A stretch of 64,000 nucleotides of DNA, from positions 1,178,001-1,242,000 of the forward strand of contig NZ_CP086615.1 of the NCBI RefSeq assembly GCF_020883455.1, read 5' to 3'. Of the stretch, positions 8,615 to 16,987 are shown piece after piece. Below the pieces are notes generated by a model, which was not told where the DNA came from, searched no databases, and saw nothing but the letters and a program-made list of their open reading frames with translations. The stretch's first letter is position 1. Every line of letters begins with the position of its first letter. Source of the stretch: Spiribacter halobius (GTDB taxonomy: Bacteria > Pseudomonadota > Gammaproteobacteria > Nitrococcales > Nitrococcaceae). A program made the translations under genes and the position numbers.

Positions 8615-9424
8615 ATGGCGGTAACAGGCGACCAGCCAGACGGTATGGCATTGCTCGACGTCACCGGACTGGCGAAGAACTTCGGCGGTCTGCGCGCCCT
8701 CGACGGCGCTGACCTGCAGGTGCGAGCGGGCACGATCACCGGGCTCATCGGCCCGAACGGGGCGGGCAAGACGACCCTGTTCAACGTGATCACCGGCTAC
8801 ATCCCGGCGGACGCCGGACGGGTGATCTTCGACGGCCACGACATCACCAATCTGCTGCCCCACCGCATTTTCCGCTACGGCCTCTGCCGCACCTTCCAGA
8901 TCCCTCGCGAGCACCAGAGCCTCTCGGTTCTGGAGAACCTCATGCTCGTGCCGGCGGGGCAGGTGGGTGAGGGCCTGTTCGGCTCCCTGTTCCGGGGCCG
9001 GGCGGTGCGCCATCAGGAGGCGCGGCTGCGCGACCACGCCCGCCAGGTGCTGGAGTTCGTGGAGCTGGCGCATGTCGAGCAGGAGTACGCCCGCAACCTC
9101 TCGGGCGGCCAGAAGAAGCTGCTCGAGCTCGCCCGCACCCTCATGACCAACCCCAAGCTGGTGCTCCTCGACGAGCCCGGCGCGGGCGTGAATCCCACGC
9201 TGATGCAGCGGCTGTCCGCCAACATCCGTCAGCTCAACGAGGAGCGCGGCATCACCTTTCTCGTCATCGAGCACGACATGGACATGATCATGACGCTGTG
9301 CAACCCGGTGGTGGTCATGAGCGAGGGCCGCCGCCTGATGGAAGGGCCGCCGGCGGAGGTCCAGCGCGACCCGCGCGTCCTCGAGGCCTATCTGGGGGGG
9401 CAGTATGCCGCTGCTGAAGGTTGA
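8615..9424 (+). CDS. livG: ABC transporter ATP-binding protein LivG
   Basis: This 269-residue ATPase has Walker A GPNGAGKTT, signature LSGGQKKLLELART and Walker B LVLLDEPGAGVNP. The sequence TFQIPREHQSLSVLENLM fits the LivG branch. With LivF it energises uptake through LivH-LivM. The ATG at 8615 is preceded by a purine-rich AGGGGG; an ATG at 8645 is an alternative. It overlaps livF by 20 bases. Confidence 0.9.
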   Translation: MAVTGDQPDGMALLDVTGLAKNFGGLRALDGADLQVRAGTITGLIGPNGAGKTTLFNVITGYIPADAGRVIFDGHDITNLLPHRIFRYGLCRTFQIPREHQSLSVLENLMLVPAGQVGEGLFGSLFRGRAVRHQEARLRDHARQVLEFVELAHVEQEYARNLSGGQKKLLELARTLMTNPKLVLLDEPGAGVNPTLMQRLSANIRQLNEERGITFLVIEHDMDMIMTLCNPVVVMSEGRRLMEGPPAEVQRDPRVLEAYLGGQYAAAEG

Positions 9425-10118
9425 GGGCGTCACCGCCGGCTACGGCGACACGGAGATCCTGAAGGACGTCCACCTGCACATCGAGGAGGGCGAGGTCGTC
9501 TCCATCATCGGCCCCAACGGCGCCGGCAAGTCGACGGTGATGAAGACCATCTTCGGCCTGCTGCGTCCACGCGAGGGCAGCATCCGCTTCCGCGAGACCG
9601 ATCTGGCGGGCCGCTCCCCTTACCACATCGTCCGCCAGGGGCTGTGCTACGTGCCCCAGGTGGCCAACGTCTTCACCACCCTGACGGTGGAAGAGAACCT
9701 CGAGATGGGGGGCTACCTGCTGCCCGAGTCCGCCCTGCCGGAGCGCAAGGAGCGGATCTACAGCTTCTTCCCGAAGCTGCGGGAGCGCCGCCGCCAGCGC
9801 GCGGGGCTCATGTCCGGCGGCGAGCGGCAGATGGTGGCCATCGGGAGCGCCCTTATGCTGGACCCGGAGCTGCTGATGCTCGACGAACCCTCGGCCGGGC
9901 TCTCGCCGAAGCTGGTGGATGAGATTTTCGAGAACATTCAGCGCATTAACCAGGCCGGGCTCGCCATCCTCATGGTCGAGCAGAACGCGAAGAAATCACT
10001 GGAGATGGCGCACCGGGGCTATGTCCTCGCCGGCGGCCAGAACCGGGTGGATGGCACCGGTGCGGAGCTGCTGGCGGATCCGGAAGTGGCTCGGCTGTAC
10101 CTGGGAGGTGGCGGATGA
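9405..10118 (+). CDS. livF: ABC transporter ATP-binding protein LivF
   Basis: This 237-residue ATPase has Walker A GPNGAGKST, the LivF-type sequence YVPQVANVFTTLTVEENLEMG, signature MSGGERQMVAIGSALM and Walker B LLMLDEPSAGLSP. It is the second ATPase of the branched-chain-type transporter. It overlaps both neighbours (20 bases with livG, ATGA with livH), a tight operon arrangement. Confidence 0.92.
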   Translation: MPLLKVEGVTAGYGDTEILKDVHLHIEEGEVVSIIGPNGAGKSTVMKTIFGLLRPREGSIRFRETDLAGRSPYHIVRQGLCYVPQVANVFTTLTVEENLEMGGYLLPESALPERKERIYSFFPKLRERRRQRAGLMSGGERQMVAIGSALMLDPELLMLDEPSAGLSPKLVDEIFENIQRINQAGLAILMVEQNAKKSLEMAHRGYVLAGGQNRVDGTGAELLADPEVARLYLGGGG

Positions 10119-11170
10119 GCGTGGTGGGTCAGGCAGCCTCGCGGCAGCAGCGCACGGGCGAGTGGCTGCGCGCCCGGATGCAGACCCGGGGCTTTCTCTG
10201 GAGCGTGCTCGGCGTGCTTCTGCTAGGGGTGCTGGTGCTCGCCGCATTCCAGGGCGTGAGCGCTCAGCGGCTGATCTCGCTGACCGCCTGGGGACTGATG
10301 CTCGGCGGCATCATCGGGCTCGGCAGCATCGGCCTGACGCTGGTCTACGGCGTGGTCAAGTTTCCGAACTTCTCCCATGGCGCGCTGGTGACCCTCGGCG
10401 CCTACCTGACCCTGGCGGTCATGGCGGTGCTGCCGCAGGGGCCGCGGCTGTTGCCGTTCTCGTTCGGCTGGGAGCTGATCGCAGGCCTGCTGATCGCCAT
10501 GCCGGTGGTCGGGCTGGTGTCCGTGGCGGTGGATAAGGTCGTCTACCGGCGTCTGCGCACCCAGGGGGCCCATCTGGTGCTGTTCGCGATGGCCTCCCTC
10601 GCCATGGAGTTCTTCCTGCGCAGCTGGATCTACCTGATCTGGGGCTCGGACTTCCACTTCTACTACAGTGGCCGTGACAATCCGGCGCTGGACCTCATCC
10701 TCGGCATCCGCGTGCGTGCGGATCAGCTATTCATTGTCGCGCTTGCCATCGTCCTGGTGGCCGCGGTCTATCTGCTGCTGGAGCGCACCAAGATCGGCAA
10801 GGCCATGCGGGCGACGGCGGACAATCCCGAGCTCGCCCAGGTGCGCGGCATCAATACCGAGCGCGTCATCGCCTGGACCTGGATGGTGGGCGGTGCGCTC
10901 GCCGCCGCCGGCGGCGTGATGTACGGCCTCTCCTCCCAGCTGCGCCCGGAGATGGGCTTCTGGCTGCTGCTGCCGATGTTCGCGGCGGTGATCATGGGCG
11001 GCATCGGCAACCCCTGGGGGGCGCTCGCCGCGGCCATGATCATCGGCATCGTGCACCAGGTATCCGGTGCCTTCATCAATCCCACCTACGGTCCGGGAGT
11101 GGCCTTCATCCTGATGGTCATCACCCTGCTGATCCGGCCGCAGGGCCTGTTCGGGAAAGGCGGAGGCTGA
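10115..11170 (+). CDS. livH: ABC transporter permease LivH
   Basis: This 351-residue inner-membrane permease has about eight hydrophobic segments and the family motifs GLTLVYGVVKFPNFSHGALVTLGAY near residue 75 and GKAMRATADNPELAQVRGIN near residue 230. The unusually long N-terminus may include a small cytoplasmic extension. It pairs with LivM to form the channel. The start overlaps the livF stop (ATGA). Confidence 0.92.
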   Translation: MSVVGQAASRQQRTGEWLRARMQTRGFLWSVLGVLLLGVLVLAAFQGVSAQRLISLTAWGLMLGGIIGLGSIGLTLVYGVVKFPNFSHGALVTLGAYLTLAVMAVLPQGPRLLPFSFGWELIAGLLIAMPVVGLVSVAVDKVVYRRLRTQGAHLVLFAMASLAMEFFLRSWIYLIWGSDFHFYYSGRDNPALDLILGIRVRADQLFIVALAIVLVAAVYLLLERTKIGKAMRATADNPELAQVRGINTERVIAWTWMVGGALAAAGGVMYGLSSQLRPEMGFWLLLPMFAAVIMGGIGNPWGALAAAMIIGIVHQVSGAFINPTYGPGVAFILMVITLLIRPQGLFGKGGG

Positions 11171-11171
11171 C

Positions 11172-12359
11172 ATGTCCGAGAACCTGATCAAGGGCCTGCT
11201 GCTGATCGTGCCGCTGGTGCTGCTGCTCGGCCTCGTGCTGCCGCGGCGGCCCTGGCGGGTACCGGTGGCGGTGGTCGGCGGTGCGCTGGTGGCGCTGACC
11301 CTGCCCTGGGTGGCGCCGGCGGGTCCGCTCTCCTACAGCGTCTCGTTCGCGGTGATGGGCAGTCTCTACGCGCTGCTCAGCCTCGGCCTGAACACGCAGT
11401 GGGGTTATACCGGGCATCTCAATTTCGGTATTGCGGCGTTCTTTGCCATCGGCGCCTTCACCAGCGCACTGGTGACCATGGAGGCGCCCACCGGGCTCGC
11501 CGCGCAGTACACGCAGATGGCCTTCGGCCTCAATCAGCCGTTCCTGGTGGGCGTTGTCGCCGCGGCGGTGGCCTCTGCCATCCTCGCCCTGATCGTTGCC
11601 GTGCCGGTGCTGCGCCTGCGCATGGACTTCCTCGCCATCGCCACCATCGGCATCGCCGAGGTGGTGCGGCTGATCTTCCAGAACGAGCGCTGGCTCGCCA
11701 ACGGCCCGCAGCCGCTGCGCGGCATTCCGCGCCCGGGCTACTGCCTGTTCCAGTCCGAGGGCTGCGAGGGGGCGCCCGCCTGGCTCAATGCCCTGTTCGA
11801 GCCGCTCGGCACGCGGGACTACTCGCTGCTGTACCTGCTGATTACGGTGGTGATCCTGGCCGTGCTGTACGTGTTCATCGAACGGGCCTGCCGCTCGCCG
11901 TGGGGCCGCGTTCTGCGTGCCGTGCGCGATGAGGAGGCCTCGGCGGCGATGAACGGCAAGAACGTCACCTACATGCGCATCCAGTCCTTCGTGGTAGGCG
12001 CGGTCATCATGGGGGTGGCCGGTGCGCTGTACGCCCACCACATGGCCACCATCGATTACAGCCACTTCCATGCCCTGTTCGCGACCTTCCTGGTGTGGGT
12101 GATGCTCATGCTCGGCGGCAGCGGCAACAATCGCGGCGCGATCATCGGCGGCTTCATCGTCTGGGGCGTCTGGAGCGGCACGGCGTTCCTGGCGGGCGCC
12201 ATGGAGCCGGCGCTCGCGCTGATCTCCGAGGACCTGCCCGGGCGGGCGCCGTACATTCGCTGGATGCTGGTGGCGCTGATGCTGGCGGTGATCGTGCTCT
12301 ACCGCCCGCAGGGCCTGTTCCGCGAGGAGAAGCGCGTCTCGCGCTATCTGGCGGATTGA
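11172..12359 (+). CDS. livM: ABC transporter permease LivM
   Basis: This 395-residue permease has the LivM signature LGLNTQWGYTGHLNFGIAAFFAIGAF near residue 75 and the cytoplasmic coupling segment SPWGRVLRAVRDEEASAAMNGKN. The stretch ERWLANGPQPLRGIPRPGYC is a periplasmic loop with two nearby cysteines (YCLFQSEGC). It follows livH by one base. The segment between it and the next gene carries a strong Shine-Dalgarno (GGAGGAGGGGAGA) for the TRAP binding protein, so readthrough is possible. Confidence 0.92.
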   Translation: MSENLIKGLLLIVPLVLLLGLVLPRRPWRVPVAVVGGALVALTLPWVAPAGPLSYSVSFAVMGSLYALLSLGLNTQWGYTGHLNFGIAAFFAIGAFTSALVTMEAPTGLAAQYTQMAFGLNQPFLVGVVAAAVASAILALIVAVPVLRLRMDFLAIATIGIAEVVRLIFQNERWLANGPQPLRGIPRPGYCLFQSEGCEGAPAWLNALFEPLGTRDYSLLYLLITVVILAVLYVFIERACRSPWGRVLRAVRDEEASAAMNGKNVTYMRIQSFVVGAVIMGVAGALYAHHMATIDYSHFHALFATFLVWVMLMLGGSGNNRGAIIGGFIVWGVWSGTAFLAGAMEPALALISEDLPGRAPYIRWMLVALMLAVIVLYRPQGLFREEKRVSRYLAD

Positions 12360-12427
12360 TCGCCGGCCACGGCGCCGATGGCGCCAGGGCCGCATGCCGA
12401 CAACAACACCGAAGGAGGAGGGGAGAC

Positions 12428-13444
12428 ATGGGTTTCCGCAGCCTTGCCGTGGCCGCCACCGCGGCCGTAATGCTGCTCGCGGCACCGTTCGCGGGCGCCC
12501 AGCTGAAGGACGAGTACACCGTCTCCACCGTGCTGCCGACGCCCTTCCCCTGGGGCGAGGCCGCCGAGCGCTGGGCCGAGCTGGTGGCCGAGCGCAGCGA
12601 TGGGCGCATCAATCTCAAGATCTATCCCAACGCCGAGCTGGTGGCGGGCAACCAGACGCGGGAATTCCCGGCGCTGCGCAGTGGCGTCATCGACTTCGCC
12701 ATCGGCTCGACCATCAACTGGTCGCCCCAGGTGCCGGAGCTCAACCTCTTCTCGCTGCCCTTCCTGATGCCGGACTACGCGGCCATCGATGCCCTCACCC
12801 AGGGCGAGGCCGGTGAGCGTATCTTCGAGGCGGTGCGCGGCAAGGGCGTGGTGCCGCTGGCCTGGGGCGAGAACGGCTTCCGGGAGCTCTCCAACTCCTC
12901 CCACGTGATCCGCACGCCTGCGGACCTCGAGGGGCTGAAGATCCGCGTCGTGGGCTCGCCGCTGTTCGAGGACACCTTCACCGCACTCGGTGCCAATCCC
13001 ACCCAGATGAGCTGGGCGGATGCCAAGCCAGCGCTCTCCACCGGGGCGGTGGACGGCCAGGAGAATCCGCTCTCGGTGTTCCAGATCGCCAATATCCACG
13101 AGGTGGGCCAGAAGTACCTCACCCGCTGGCACTACATGGCGGACCCGCTGATCTTCGCCGCCAACCGCAACATCTGGCAGAGCTTCAGCGAGGCCGATCG
13201 GGAGCTCATCCGGCAGGCGGCCATCGACGCCGGCGAATGGGAGATCGAGCGGTCCCGGGCGCAGGTGCCTGAGCGCCTGGAGGCGATTCGCGAGCAGGGT
13301 GTGACCATCACCGAGCTGTCCGACGAGGAGCTGGCCGCCTTCCGCGAGGCCACTGCCGAGGTCTACGAGGAATGGACACCGCGCATCGGCGAGGCGCTGG
13401 TGGAGCTCGCCCGCGAGGCGATCGCCGAGCGCGCGACGGAGTGA
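12428..13444 (+). CDS. TRAP transporter solute-binding protein (DctP family)
   Basis: This 338-residue periplasmic protein has a signal peptide ending near PFAGAQ and the DctP fold: ELVAERSDGRINLKIYPNAELVAGNQTREFPALRSGVIDF, then NGFRELSNSSHVIRTPADLEGLKIRVVGSPLF, the region holding the conserved arginine that pairs with an organic acid carboxylate. It captures an unknown organic acid for the DctQ/DctM proteins encoded next. Start chosen at the ATG preceding a normal signal peptide. Confidence 0.9.
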   Translation: MGFRSLAVAATAAVMLLAAPFAGAQLKDEYTVSTVLPTPFPWGEAAERWAELVAERSDGRINLKIYPNAELVAGNQTREFPALRSGVIDFAIGSTINWSPQVPELNLFSLPFLMPDYAAIDALTQGEAGERIFEAVRGKGVVPLAWGENGFRELSNSSHVIRTPADLEGLKIRVVGSPLFEDTFTALGANPTQMSWADAKPALSTGAVDGQENPLSVFQIANIHEVGQKYLTRWHYMADPLIFAANRNIWQSFSEADRELIRQAAIDAGEWEIERSRAQVPERLEAIREQGVTITELSDEELAAFREATAEVYEEWTPRIGEALVELAREAIAERATE

Positions 13445-13449
13445 TCGGG

Positions 13450-13478
13450 GCGGGCCCGGCAGTGGGTGCCGGGCCCGC
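13450..13478 (+). terminator. Intercistronic stem-loop after TRAP binding-protein gene
   Basis: Perfect 12-base arms GCGGGCCCGGCA and TGCCGGGCCCGC around five bases, starting six bases after the dctP-type stop. No U tract follows. In periplasmic-protein-first transport operons such hairpins can attenuate transcription or protect the upstream mRNA, giving excess binding protein. Confidence 0.65.
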
Positions 13479-13502
13479 GCCTGCAACGCTGCCAGAGAGG
13501 AC

Positions 13503-14006
13503 ATGAGCGAACCCGCCGATTCCCAGCCGGATGCACGGCCGCGGGTGCCGCTGGTCATCGAGGAGACCCTGGCCGCGGCGGCCATGGCGGTCATCTGCGT
13601 GATCAGCCTGGCCAACGTGATCGTGCGTTATCTCACCGACGCGTCGTTCGCGTTCACCGAGGAGATCTCGGTGTTCATGCTCGTGTTCCTCGCCTTCTTC
13701 GGCTCCGCCGTCGCCTTCGCCCGTGACGAGCAGATCCGTATACGCTTCTTCGCCGAGCGCCTGGCCCGGCCCTGGCGCTGGGCGGCCACCGTGATCACCC
13801 TCGCTGCCAACCTCGTGGTGTTCGCGCTGGTGATCTGGTACGGGGCGCAGTTCACCTACGAGGAGTGGCTGTTCGAGGCCACGACCCCGGGGCTCGGGGT
13901 ACCGGCCTGGCTCTACTCCATGTGGCTGCCGGTGGCGGCGGCGGTGATCATCGCCCGCATCCTCGGGCGGTTCCGGCGCCAGCTGCGCGCGCGAATGCCG
14001 GACTGA
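13503..14006 (+). CDS. TRAP transporter small membrane subunit (DctQ family)
   Basis: This 167-residue protein has four hydrophobic helices and the DctQ pattern VICVISLANVIVRYLTDASFAFTEEISVFMLVFLAFFGSAVAFARDEQIRIRFF. It forms the membrane complex with the large subunit, whose start overlaps its stop (ATGA). Gene order binding protein - small - large. Confidence 0.88.
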   Translation: MSEPADSQPDARPRVPLVIEETLAAAAMAVICVISLANVIVRYLTDASFAFTEEISVFMLVFLAFFGSAVAFARDEQIRIRFFAERLARPWRWAATVITLAANLVVFALVIWYGAQFTYEEWLFEATTPGLGVPAWLYSMWLPVAAAVIIARILGRFRRQLRARMPD

Positions 14007-15301
14007 TGGCGCCGGAGCTGCTGATCTTCCTCGTCCTCGGGGCGGCCATCGTCATCGGCACCCCCATCGCCACGGCGCTCGGCATCGCCGGCGTGGTGGG
14101 CATCGTCGCCGGGCTCTCGCCAGCGATGCTCGGCACCATGGGCATGAACACCTACAACGCCATCGCCAAGTATCCGCTGGTTGCCATCCCGCTGTTCATC
14201 CTCACCGGCATCATCTTCGAGCGCTCCGGCGTGGCCGGGGCGCTGGTGCGGTTCGCGCGGGCGCTGGTGGGGGCGCGCCGGGGCGGGCTCGCCACCGTGG
14301 CGGTGATCGTCTGCCTCATCATGGGCGGGATGTCGGGCTCCGGGCCGGCGGACGCCGCCGCCGTCGCCACGGTGATGATCCCGAGCATGCTCCGCGCGGG
14401 CTATCCGAAGCCGTTCTCGGCGGCGGTGATCGCGGCCTCGGCCTCCACTGCCATCCTTATTCCGCCCTCGGTGGCGCTCATCATCTACTCGGTGCTGGTC
14501 CCCCAGGTGGATATCCGGGCGCTGTTCGCCGCGGGGCTCTTCCCGGGGCTGCTGGCCGGGGCGGCGGTGATGGTGCCGGCGATCTGGCTGAGCCGCCGGC
14601 ACGGCTTCGAGGGCGAGGACTCCGAGCCGCGGCCGCCCCTGCGCGAGAGCTTCATCGGCGCGCTGCCGGCGCTGTTCGCCCCCGTGCTGATCCTCGGCGG
14701 GCTGCGCAGCGGGCTGTTCACCCCCACGGAGGCGGCGGTGGTGGCAGTGGGCTACGGCCTGTTCATCGGCCTGGTGGTGTACCGCAATCTCGCCCTCGCA
14801 ACGGTCTACCGGGCGCTGGTGGATGCGGCCACCATGTCGGGGGTGATACTGCTCATCATCTCCATGGCAGGCATCTTCGCCTGGGCGGGGAGCACCCTCG
14901 GTGCATTCGAGCAGGCGGCGGGCTGGGTGCTGTCGCTGTCCGACAGCCCGGCGGTGATCCTCGCCCTGGTGCTGGTCTTCCTGCTGCTGGTGGGCATGGT
15001 GCTGGACGGGGTGTCGATCTACATCATCCTGATTCCGCTGCTGATGCCCATCGTGCAGAGCTTCCAGTGGAATCCGGTCTGGTTCGGCATCGTGATGGCG
15101 ATGACCATCGCCATCGGCCAGTTCACGCCGCCGGTGGCGGTGAACCTGCTGGTCACCTCCCGCGTCGCCGGCATCCGCATCGAGTCGACCCTGGGCTGGG
15201 CCATGTGGATGGTGCTGGCGATGCTGGTGGCGATGACGCTGATCGTGCTCTTCCCGGCTATCTCGCTGTGGCTGCCGGAGGTGCTGGGGTACCGGGTCTA
15301 G
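14006..15301 (+). CDS. TRAP transporter large permease subunit (DctM family)
   Basis: This 431-residue ion-coupled permease has about 12 hydrophobic segments and the DctM signatures MGGMSGSGPADAAAVATVMIPSM, SASTAILIPPSVALIIYSVL and FTPTEAAVVAVGYGL. It moves the substrate delivered by the binding protein at 12428 using the sodium gradient. The ATG at 14006 overlaps the small-subunit stop. Substrate unknown, probably a carboxylate. Confidence 0.92.
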   Translation: MAPELLIFLVLGAAIVIGTPIATALGIAGVVGIVAGLSPAMLGTMGMNTYNAIAKYPLVAIPLFILTGIIFERSGVAGALVRFARALVGARRGGLATVAVIVCLIMGGMSGSGPADAAAVATVMIPSMLRAGYPKPFSAAVIAASASTAILIPPSVALIIYSVLVPQVDIRALFAAGLFPGLLAGAAVMVPAIWLSRRHGFEGEDSEPRPPLRESFIGALPALFAPVLILGGLRSGLFTPTEAAVVAVGYGLFIGLVVYRNLALATVYRALVDAATMSGVILLIISMAGIFAWAGSTLGAFEQAAGWVLSLSDSPAVILALVLVFLLLVGMVLDGVSIYIILIPLLMPIVQSFQWNPVWFGIVMAMTIAIGQFTPPVAVNLLVTSRVAGIRIESTLGWAMWMVLAMLVAMTLIVLFPAISLWLPEVLGYRV

Positions 15302-15379
15302 TGTCCCGTTTCGCAAGTTCCTTCTCGCTCTGAGGCCCGCAGCGGCGCCGGGAAGAATCAGCTTGGAGGGCCAAGGACA

Positions 15380-16507
15380 GTGGGGCACCATGGCCGCATG
15401 CATGTCTTCCCCGTCCGTGTCACCGCCATCCTGGCCGTCGTCCTCGTCATGGTGCTGGCGCCCCTGCTCGGGGTGGTGCTGAGCGGTGGTGACCCCGGGC
15501 TCTATCTGCGGTTTCCGCCGCGGCCGCTGGAGGCGGCCGAGGGGAGCTTCGTGCCGCTCGCCTTCGCAGCGTATGCGCTGGCGCTGCTGCTCATCGTCGG
15601 GCCCTTCGTGCGCCGCGTGTGGCGGAGTTCGGCGCCAGCGCCCCTGGCGAAACGGACCTTTCCCATCTGGGGCTGGGCGGGAGTGACGCTGCTGGTGATC
15701 TCCTGGGCGGTTGCCTGGTGGCCGGACCCGGCCTGGGAGGGGATCCGGCGGCAGAGCTTCACGCCGCTGTGGGTGGGCTACATCGTCGCCGTCAATGCGC
15801 TCACGCACGCCCGCGGCGGACGGGCGCTGCTGGTGGCCGAGCCGGGGCGGTTCCTCGCGCTGTTCCCGGCGAGCGCGCTGTTCTGGTATCTCTTCGAGTA
15901 TCTCAACCAGTTCACCGGCAACTGGATCTACGGCGGGGTGGGCGAGACCGCGGCGGATCCGGTGACCTGGTTCCTGCGCTCGGCGCTGCCGTTCAGCACC
16001 GTGCTGCCCGCCGTGATCGGGACGCGTGACCTGCTCGCCACCTGGCCGCGGCTGTGCGCGGGTCTGGACAACTTCTGGCGGCCGCCGGTGCCCCCGCGGC
16101 GTGCGGGTGCCCTGGGCGCGCTGGCTGCCGCCGCCCTGGGGCTTGTAGCGGTGGCGGTGTGGCCGCGGGGGCTGTACTCGATGCTGTGGCTCGCCCCGCC
16201 GGTGCTGATCGTTGCGCTGCAGGCGCTTGCGGGCGAGCGGCATATCGCGACACCGCTCGTGGGCGGGGACTGGCGCGGCCTCTGGCTGGCGGTACTCGCG
16301 GCGCTGCTGTGCGGGTTCCTCTGGGAGCTGTGGAATGTCTTCAGCCTGGCGCGGTGGACCTATCACATTCCCTTCGTGGAGGGGTTTCACGTCTTCGAGA
16401 TGCCGCTGCTGGGCTATGCCGGCTATCTGCCCTTCGGGCTGACCTGCATCGCCGCCGCGCAGCTGCTCACGGGCCTCGATCCACGCCCACGCTGCGCGAA
16501 TCGGTGA
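15380..16507 (+). CDS. Uncharacterised polytopic membrane protein
   Basis: This protein of about 375 residues has roughly nine hydrophobic segments. Conspicuous are FLALFPASALFWYLFEYLNQFTGNWIYGG and GFLWELWNVFSLARWTYHIPFVEGFHVFEMPLLGYAGYLPFG, rich in aromatic residues and repeating the W/F-E-x-x-N idea in two halves. I do not recognise the family. The GTG at 15380 has GGAGGG upstream; an ATG at 15398 (MHVFPVRV) is the alternative. The last codons and the TGA stop lie inside a truncated copy of the CTAG palindromic element, so the C-terminus is element-derived. Confidence 0.7.
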   Translation: MGHHGRMHVFPVRVTAILAVVLVMVLAPLLGVVLSGGDPGLYLRFPPRPLEAAEGSFVPLAFAAYALALLLIVGPFVRRVWRSSAPAPLAKRTFPIWGWAGVTLLVISWAVAWWPDPAWEGIRRQSFTPLWVGYIVAVNALTHARGGRALLVAEPGRFLALFPASALFWYLFEYLNQFTGNWIYGGVGETAADPVTWFLRSALPFSTVLPAVIGTRDLLATWPRLCAGLDNFWRPPVPPRRAGALGALAAAALGLVAVAVWPRGLYSMLWLAPPVLIVALQALAGERHIATPLVGGDWRGLWLAVLAALLCGFLWELWNVFSLARWTYHIPFVEGFHVFEMPLLGYAGYLPFGLTCIAAAQLLTGLDPRPRCANR

Positions 16508-16521
16508 GATATGCGGGCTAG
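16478..16521. repeat. Truncated copy of the 184-bp palindromic element (one end)
   Basis: The sequence GCGAATCGGTGAGATATGCG followed by GGCTAG matches the terminal repeat of the element at 56501-56684, with adjacent interior ending CCACGCCC. The opposite end is missing and is replaced by coding sequence of the membrane protein. A more degenerate end of the same type (GAATGGCTGAGATAGCCGGG) is at 16698-16721. Confidence 0.65.
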
Positions 16522-16798
16522 TTCGCTCCCGCGCGAGAAACGCCTGCGCCTCGCTCGGCTACCGTGGGTGCCATCCGCCGCGCCGATAAGGCGTGGCGAA
16601 GCTCGTCGATAATCAGCTCTCGCATGGTCGCCTCGGGCGATGCCGTTCATCGCCGCCGTTCGTCACCCGGCCTGCCTCGGTCCACAAGCCGTAGCCGCGA
16701 ATGGCTGAGATAGCCGGGCCAGAGATGATATGCTCCAATAGAGCACATGGTAGGGACCGCTACCGTCTTCCTTTCGTCCCAACCGGGAGATCGCTGAC
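16522..16798. other. Gene-free spacer with a small palindrome
   Basis: No credible gene was found here. It holds the degenerate element end near 16698-16721 and the palindrome TGCTC-CAATA-GAGCA at 16731-16745, about 55 bases before the small membrane gene, where an operator could lie. Confidence 0.4.
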
Positions 16799-16987
16799 GT
16801 GCCGAGCGCAAGGTCCAATGCGGGCGGCCTCTGGCTGCTTGCCGCCCTCATCGTCGCCGCCTTCGTGGTGCCCTACACGGTGCTGCGTGGCATGCCCGTG
16901 TGGCACGGGGCCTTTCTGTTCTGGAGCCTGTTCGGCTTGGCCGCGATCGCGGTCATTCTGGGCATCCTTGCGAGGTGGCGGCCGTGA
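16799..16987 (+). CDS. Small membrane protein, DUF3311-like partner of the SSS symporter
   Basis: This 62-residue protein has two hydrophobic helices (LWLLAALIVAAFVVPYTVL and FLFWSLFGLAAIAVILGIL). Two-helix proteins of this size are often encoded directly before sodium:solute symporters of the PanF-like type. The GTG start has GGGAGA eight bases upstream. The stop overlaps the symporter GTG start, indicating coupling. Confidence 0.7.
   Translation: MPSARSNAGGLWLLAALIVAAFVVPYTVLRGMPVWHGAFLFWSLFGLAAIAVILGILARWRP

Noticed and set aside
13913-16390. An 825-codon minus-strand open frame
   Set aside because: It is antisense to the TRAP large subunit and the membrane protein, is very rich in Arg/His/Gln/Gly repeats and has no recognisable domain; it is a by-product of high GC and the real genes' codon bias.
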